From NCBI GenBank assembly GCA_029582155.1, contig CM055905.1:8460995-8524994 (forward strand): DNA of 64,000 nucleotides, given 5' to 3'. Positions within the stretch are counted from its first letter, which is position 1, and each line of letters starts with the position of its first letter. Positions 59,092-64,000 of the stretch are shown piece by piece. The stretch is from Panopea generosa. Lineage: Eukaryota > Mollusca > Bivalvia > Adapedonta > Hiatellidae. The notes below the pieces were generated by a model that was given only the letters and a program-made list of their open reading frames with translations, was not told the origin of the DNA and did not search any database. Made by a program: the position numbers and the translations under genes.

Positions 59092-59442
59092 TGGCCCCCA
59101 TCACATTCGAAAAACCTCCCAACTTGAAGAAAACTTCACGGTTCTCATCATTCCCATCTGACAGCTGATGACAGATAAAATCATGCAGGTGGGTATTGGT
59201 TGCCTCTGTCACTGTCAATCACTCTATTTACTGTTCCCTTATTAAAACCAAGCGTGTCACCAATTAATTCTAAAAAAAACTTCCACTTGCGAAATAGTAC
59301 AAGCAAATCAGAAGTTGCTCCTTTGCAGCCAATGCCTTATTCCTCATTGACGGCTGAGAAAGGTCTACAGATAAACGATTCTCCAAAAATTCCAAACCTG
59401 TTCACTAAATATATACCTAGATACAATCTCATCATCCGATAA
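59092..59442 (-). pseudogene. HARBI1-like nuclease, N-terminal and first catalytic block
   Basis: On the minus strand, DDEIVSRYIFSEQ (about 59436-59400) shifts frame into LEFLENRLSVDLSQPS, KALAAKEQLLICLYYFASG and, after another break, LIGDTLGFNKGTVNRVID, then VFFKLGGFSNVMGAIDG (ends about 59094). This order (RY.F, DL..P, ..ALS..EQLL..L.FFA.GS, GD..G.....V.R, FP...GAIDG) is that of PIF/Harbinger nucleases; the Asp of GAIDG is the first catalytic residue. A TAG stop follows FASGSFF and a stop follows GAIDG. The middle, with the second Asp and the Glu, is not found before the C-terminal piece at 57242-57430. Confidence 0.8.
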
Positions 59443-59539
59443 TCAAACTAAACGGTGTGATGTTCAAAAGTTCCCAGGATCACGAAATCTCTGGTTGACA
59501 AAAAAGACCATTTTGAATTTACGTTAACTCTTACGATAA

Positions 59540-59667
59540 AAGTTAATCGAGGTTCTTACCTCGATTAACTTGAACGCTACAATTCCATGTTAAACCAGCG
59601 TTAAAAATCCAACATTAGTTTATACAACAGACTTAACGCCATGCTAACTTTAACATGGCGTTAAGTC
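59540..59667. other. Two consecutive 14-bp perfect hairpins
   Basis: 59540-59571: stem AAGTTAATCGAGGT paired with ACCTCGATTAACTT, loop TCTT. 59630-59667: stem GACTTAACGCCATG paired with CATGGCGTTAAGTC, loop of 10. Both lie in a stretch rich in 'gttaa' words that ends near 'actgggcccggttt' (about 59717). It looks like a fold-back element whose outer termini I could not match. Confidence 0.82.
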
Positions 59668-59719
59668 TTAATTTAACACCACGTTGAAGCTAACAGCTCT
59701 TTATATAACTGGGCCCGGT

Positions 59720-62700
59720 TTTTAATTAGTAATTAGCTATCAACAATAAGCTGCTGGCAGGCACTCATGATCATAACGTTTCTTTTTGTTTAATTTTTAA
59801 CTCCGCAACTTTTGATTTTATTTCTTAAACCTTTGGGACTTCACTATGTGGAATAGAAATAAACGGTAGCCATCTTTTTATCTTGATTTAAAAAAAGACT
59901 AATATAGATCTAACTCCAAACACCTCAACGTCTGTCTTAAATACATCAAAAATATACTCTTAAAACCAGTAGTAAATCTTATAACAAAGGTAATATAGGG
60001 CTTTGCGTTGCAAGATCAAACTGGTTTATGTGTGATTGTGTCTGCTTTAGTTGGAAATTATGGATCTTCGATACAAGAGAGAGAAAATTTATTGTGTAAA
60101 TAGCAGTATTCAATACGGTGTGAAACTTAAAGACGCAAAAAAAAACACAAACAAACCAGTCCTTATAGGAGTGTAGGTTGTGTACGTAATCGTATCTCAG
60201 ACTGATCAATTCAGTGTCGCCACTGATGACATTAATAGGGATTGGTAGAAAAGAAATCCGTGTTAATCAACAAACCACTAAAATTAAAGCGGAACACTGA
60301 ATTAATAACAGTGTTAGGTTTTACATTAAGCTGTCAACAGTTGTGTTTTAGTCAAATCAAATAAGCGACAAATAATTCCGAGTCTATTTAAATGTCTCAG
60401 AGCATCTTTATCCCGAGGACATTGTGCAATATTATGTCAATATTAAGTGCACTAGGTTTGCTTTGAGCACCCGAATTGTTGTTTGCGACTTATTTAACAT
60501 AATATATACTGAACGTAATAGCTAGCTCGCTACCTGACATTTTCTGTAGTATCAAAATAATTTTCTTCAAAAAATTAGACTTGAATAAGAAAGAATATTA
60601 ACGCAATGTAAAATCAATAATATTTGTCTGTTAATGCTGTATTGAGATTTAATAGCTACTCAATATTTTGATGAAGAAATTAGACATACAAAAGTAGAAT
60701 ATTAACTTTTACGGTTCAGTATAGAACCTTAATACCTGTCATATTGATTTTTTAATATTTAGGACCATTCTTATGCCATCGAGCGCTAACAAAAATCAGT
60801 AAACCTACATATGGTATAACTATTCGTTCCTGGGAAGGTTAGCCAGTACTCAAGCACACCAATTTCCAAACTGGTAACTTTCCCACTAGAATCAATTCTG
60901 AGAAAAAATGACAATGAAACGAAATACTGTATATCATTCATCCTGGAGACTGTGGCCGGGCCTGAATTCGATCTTAAAGGCAATGTTTAAAAGAAATGTT
61001 GCGGTGACGTGACTTCTTCTTATGGGCATAACATATAAGAATGTCTACTCGGTACAATTTATCCAGCCTGTGTTTTATTATCTATGTTTAAATATGATGC
61101 CATATATAACATGATAACCTCGTATTAAAGCCCAGATATTTAAATTGATTTGTTGATGTTTATTCCGGTCAAAACACACATACAGACTACATAATACTGA
61201 ATAACAAAAAAATGAAATGAATTATTAAACCGTAAATCTCTAACTATCAACTATACTATATAAAACTGATAAAGTATTGCAAATTATTGAATATAAAGTA
61301 TCACAGAATGCAATTTTAAAATAATTGTTTTGACAGAATCCAAAGTATAACATGTTACTGATTTATCACAATAAAATATCCTATAGAAACTATAGTACCT
61401 TAAATGGAAATGAGTGCAAAATCTCAAAGAAGTCTTCATTTAATGCATCATTGGGCTGTCAGATTGCCTTGCAATACAAGTTAAATGGACAATTTGTATA
61501 AAATCCATGTTTCTCAAAATGATGCCAATCAAATTTCAGGTTTTTGGTAGTTGTTATCAATGTTTAAACAAACAAACACACATTTCCTTTATTACTTTTA
61601 TCGATGATTGTGGATTATGTTTAAAAACTGTGTATTCGTATTTTTAAATCTTGATTGATGTCATTATATTTCAAACAAATTCTTTCATAATAATAACAAT
61701 GATAAATTCAAAACAAGAAAACAAACTCGATGTTGTTACAAGTAATACTGGGAGACACAGGGGATACTTGTTGGTCTTGGTGTAAAATCAAATAATATTT
61801 CATTAAGTGATCACCAAATTCATATTGTCATAATTCTCATAATCTTAAAGTATATCCATGTGGTTATTCATTGGAATAGAGACTGATTTGATATGTGAAC
61901 ATACAAATATATTTCATAAATGCCGTGAAACCGTTAACTATTTTATTTTTATTTGTTTAAAGGGAATTTATCGGGATTTTTCAAACTTTTTAAAGTGTAT
62001 ACTCACTGATCCCGTAATGCTTTAATGCTATCTATTTAAACATGCCATAATAGTATAATAAAAAAGAATTTCCTAACTTGGGCTACGCGGATAGGTTAGA
62101 CTAAAATAAATTTGCCGCTGAAAATTGCAACATATTTTGCTATTTCCATACTACAAAAACGTGCATTTTAAATAATTTAGTCGAACAATACACCGTCTTT
62201 CGTAATGGCAGGAAATCTAAATTTACTGCCTAACTCTAACAGAATATTTCATCCAAAAGCAAAGTTTATATAAACAGTATCATTAAACAGAATGCTGTCA
62301 TATCACAAAAATATATTACCGATATGTTTACAAAAACATCTAATGAACAGTCACCACGGAGACCAGCAATTTGAATTAGGTGAAACCTACACTCAACAAA
62401 GAGCTATTTAAAGGAACGGGAGTTATTGCTGTACTTTAGTAGGGAAACACAATTCCTGCCTATACACGACAGAACAACACTTCAAAGGATTAAACACTCC
62501 TCATCTACACTGAAATTGTTTTGTTGTCACCGCCGACATAGAAGAGTTGTTTGAAATTCATAGGCACGTTTAGACTTCTACAAAACAGAAAAACATTTAC
62601 ATACATGACTTAACAAATATTGTATCTTATATTGCATTTTTTTTAGAGAGGTATCATTCAAAATAAAAAGCAAATCATGAATACATAACTAAATACGTAT

Positions 62701-63102
62701 ATCTACATTAATACAAAATGTACATAAATACCAAATACATATTTTATTTTGAGGTGAAATTTAATCAAATTCAAACATCAACATTTGGTAATAATTCCAG
62801 CAAGGGAAATACAGCCAATGTTCTGTTTTACTAATAAAGTACGTATGACGTTTATACACAAGTCTGTATATTTTAGAATAATCAGAATATGCAACCTTAA
62901 TACATGCACATTGTATATCGATAAGTTAAATAATGGAATTGTTTTCTATTACTTTCATTTTAGGCAAATTATCAAAATATTTGCATACGAATACTTATTT
63001 ACAGAATGATTATTGGAAACAATACATTTTCAGGAAATTAATACGAACATGTTTAACAATATTTATGTATTCAATACAACATTCCGTAACACAGGCACGT
63101 GT

Positions 63103-63139
<37 letters not shown>

Positions 63140-63429
63140 CGTACACACATACACAAACATGTGTGTCTACATATATATACCATGTAGATATACATATATA
63201 TCAAATACATTTGAAGTCAGAGACACGCTTAACACAACCATGTTTATGCATTTTCAATGCTGTTACTCTTTCAAATGATTTGAAAATATAAATGCTTAAA
63301 TTTGTTACTGCATTTTCATCTTTACCGTCAAAATGTTGAATGAGTTTGTACATAGTAAGCCAACACCAAAAGTAGTTTTTCTATACATAGTCTGCATTAA
63401 TCTACATAAATCATAACGAGTTCTCTAAA
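59720..63429. other. Long AT-rich non-coding stretch
   Basis: No gene, SINE or paired terminal repeat was recognised in 3.7 kb. A (TA)n tract of about 30 bp lies at 63105-63136. The frames at 59979-60209, 60786-60983, 62785-63009 and 62933-63291 have no domain content; the last is driven by the (TA)n/(CA)-rich sequence. Confidence 0.45.
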
Positions 63430-63690
63430 ATAATTGAATATTAAGCGTCAGTTTATGCCACCGAGGGTTTACAGACAAACCGTTAGCCTAACCACTGTTT
63501 CCTGGGATCCTGGAAAGCTAATTATTACTCGAGCAAATCCCATCTCTGCAAGTGTTTATTTTCCAGCTAGAAACAGCGGTAAGAAACAAATGATAATAAG
63601 ACGCAATGTCGTATATTAATCATCCCGACCGCTGGATTGATGGTCTGACGAGCTACCGACTAAGCTTATTGGGCCCGGCTCTCTAAAGTG
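63430..63690 (-). mobile_element. SINE family 2, diverged copy
   Basis: Read on the minus strand the head 'gagccgggcccaataagc' and 'ttagtcggtagctcgtcag' parallels 28797-29035, followed by 'tatacgacattgcgtcttat', 'tatcatttgtttcttaccg' and 'cacttgcagagatggga'. The B-box is lost between head and body. Confidence 0.75.
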
Positions 63691-64000
63691 AAATTATTCA
63701 AGTTTGTGACAAAAAATGCTTTTAATATCTTCAAATGATATACTTCTCGGTCCATCCCATCTACAATATTCTATCTTAAGGTGGTGCGATGATACAATTA
63801 ATTTAGTTATTGATGTTCTCAATGTTTGCATTTAAGAAAGATGTGATCAAAAGCGATAATTTCTCTTAAAAAGCGTGCCTTTGACGTTGTGCAATTCCCC
63901 CAAGTAATCGTGCCAAGACTGTAGACTAATGTCATTAATTGTCTGATATCTTTAAGAAAATATTCACATCATCAACCTGCGACAGACATAATAAAACCAC
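63691..64000. other. Non-coding DNA to window end
   Basis: Nothing recognised. Confidence 0.45.

Noticed and set aside
58980..59100. New exon starting MDNNNTSTRSGG with donor 'gaag|gtatgt' on the minus strand
   Set aside because: The frame overlaps the end of the HARBI1-like block and has no known domain. The donor-like site may be chance.

Overview
The window is AT-rich, intron-scale animal DNA with no intact host gene that I can recognise. The repeats point to a lophotrochozoan, most likely a bivalve mollusc: tRNA-derived SINEs with a shared central domain, 'aagagggccaagatgg'-type and 'gtgaccttgacctttga'-type dispersed repeats, L1/Tx1-like and I/Nimb-like LINEs, and many minisatellites. 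That placement rests on remembered repeat families and was not tested by search.

Layout. 1-8300: non-coding DNA with four minisatellites (about 59-62 bp, 87 bp, 36 bp and 53 bp units). 8.4-24.2 kb: scattered SINEs, a decayed L1-like LINE (11590-14250, minus) split by a 1093-bp solo LTR with a 5-bp target duplication, three further tandem or dispersed arrays (15.4-16.1, 17.4-18.5 and 19.1-20.2 kb; the last has a 291-bp higher-order unit), and a pre-miRNA-like hairpin at 22.8 kb. 24.2-28.8 kb: very AT-rich DNA with no assignable feature. 28.8-29.3 kb: two SINEs.

29941-40898 is the centrepiece, an 11-kb nest. A minus-strand L1/Tx1-like LINE (A) is bounded by a 10-bp target duplication. A nearly intact, full-length, about 6.0-kb I/Nimb-like LINE (B: ORF1 with three zinc knuckles; ORF2 with endonuclease, reverse transcriptase and RNase H) is inserted in A's endonuclease region with a 13-bp target duplication. 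A small TTA-flanked MITE sits in A's 3' UTR.

44.1-49.3 kb: a bivalve-type tandem repeat interrupted by a 3.8-kb transposon-like unit (T) with 30-bp perfect terminal inverted repeats, direct subterminal repeats and a series of GAGTGCACTC palindromes. It carries no transposase. 50.5-53.2 kb: a mosaic of dispersed repeats. 53.9 kb: a hAT-type C-terminal fragment. 54.4-55.0 kb: a 48-bp minisatellite. 56.7 kb: a MITE with long inverted repeats. 57.2-59.4 kb: a broken HARBI1-like (PIF/Harbinger) nuclease pseudogene with a TTA-flanked MITE between its two recognisable pieces. The remainder to 64 kb is non-coding apart from hairpins and one SINE.

The window therefore reads as a transposon graveyard with a readable order of events: LINE A inserted, then B into A; LINE C inserted and decayed, and an LTR element inserted in it and reduced to a solo LTR; T inserted in a satellite-like repeat. 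No new host-encoded system is visible. The least familiar unit is T.
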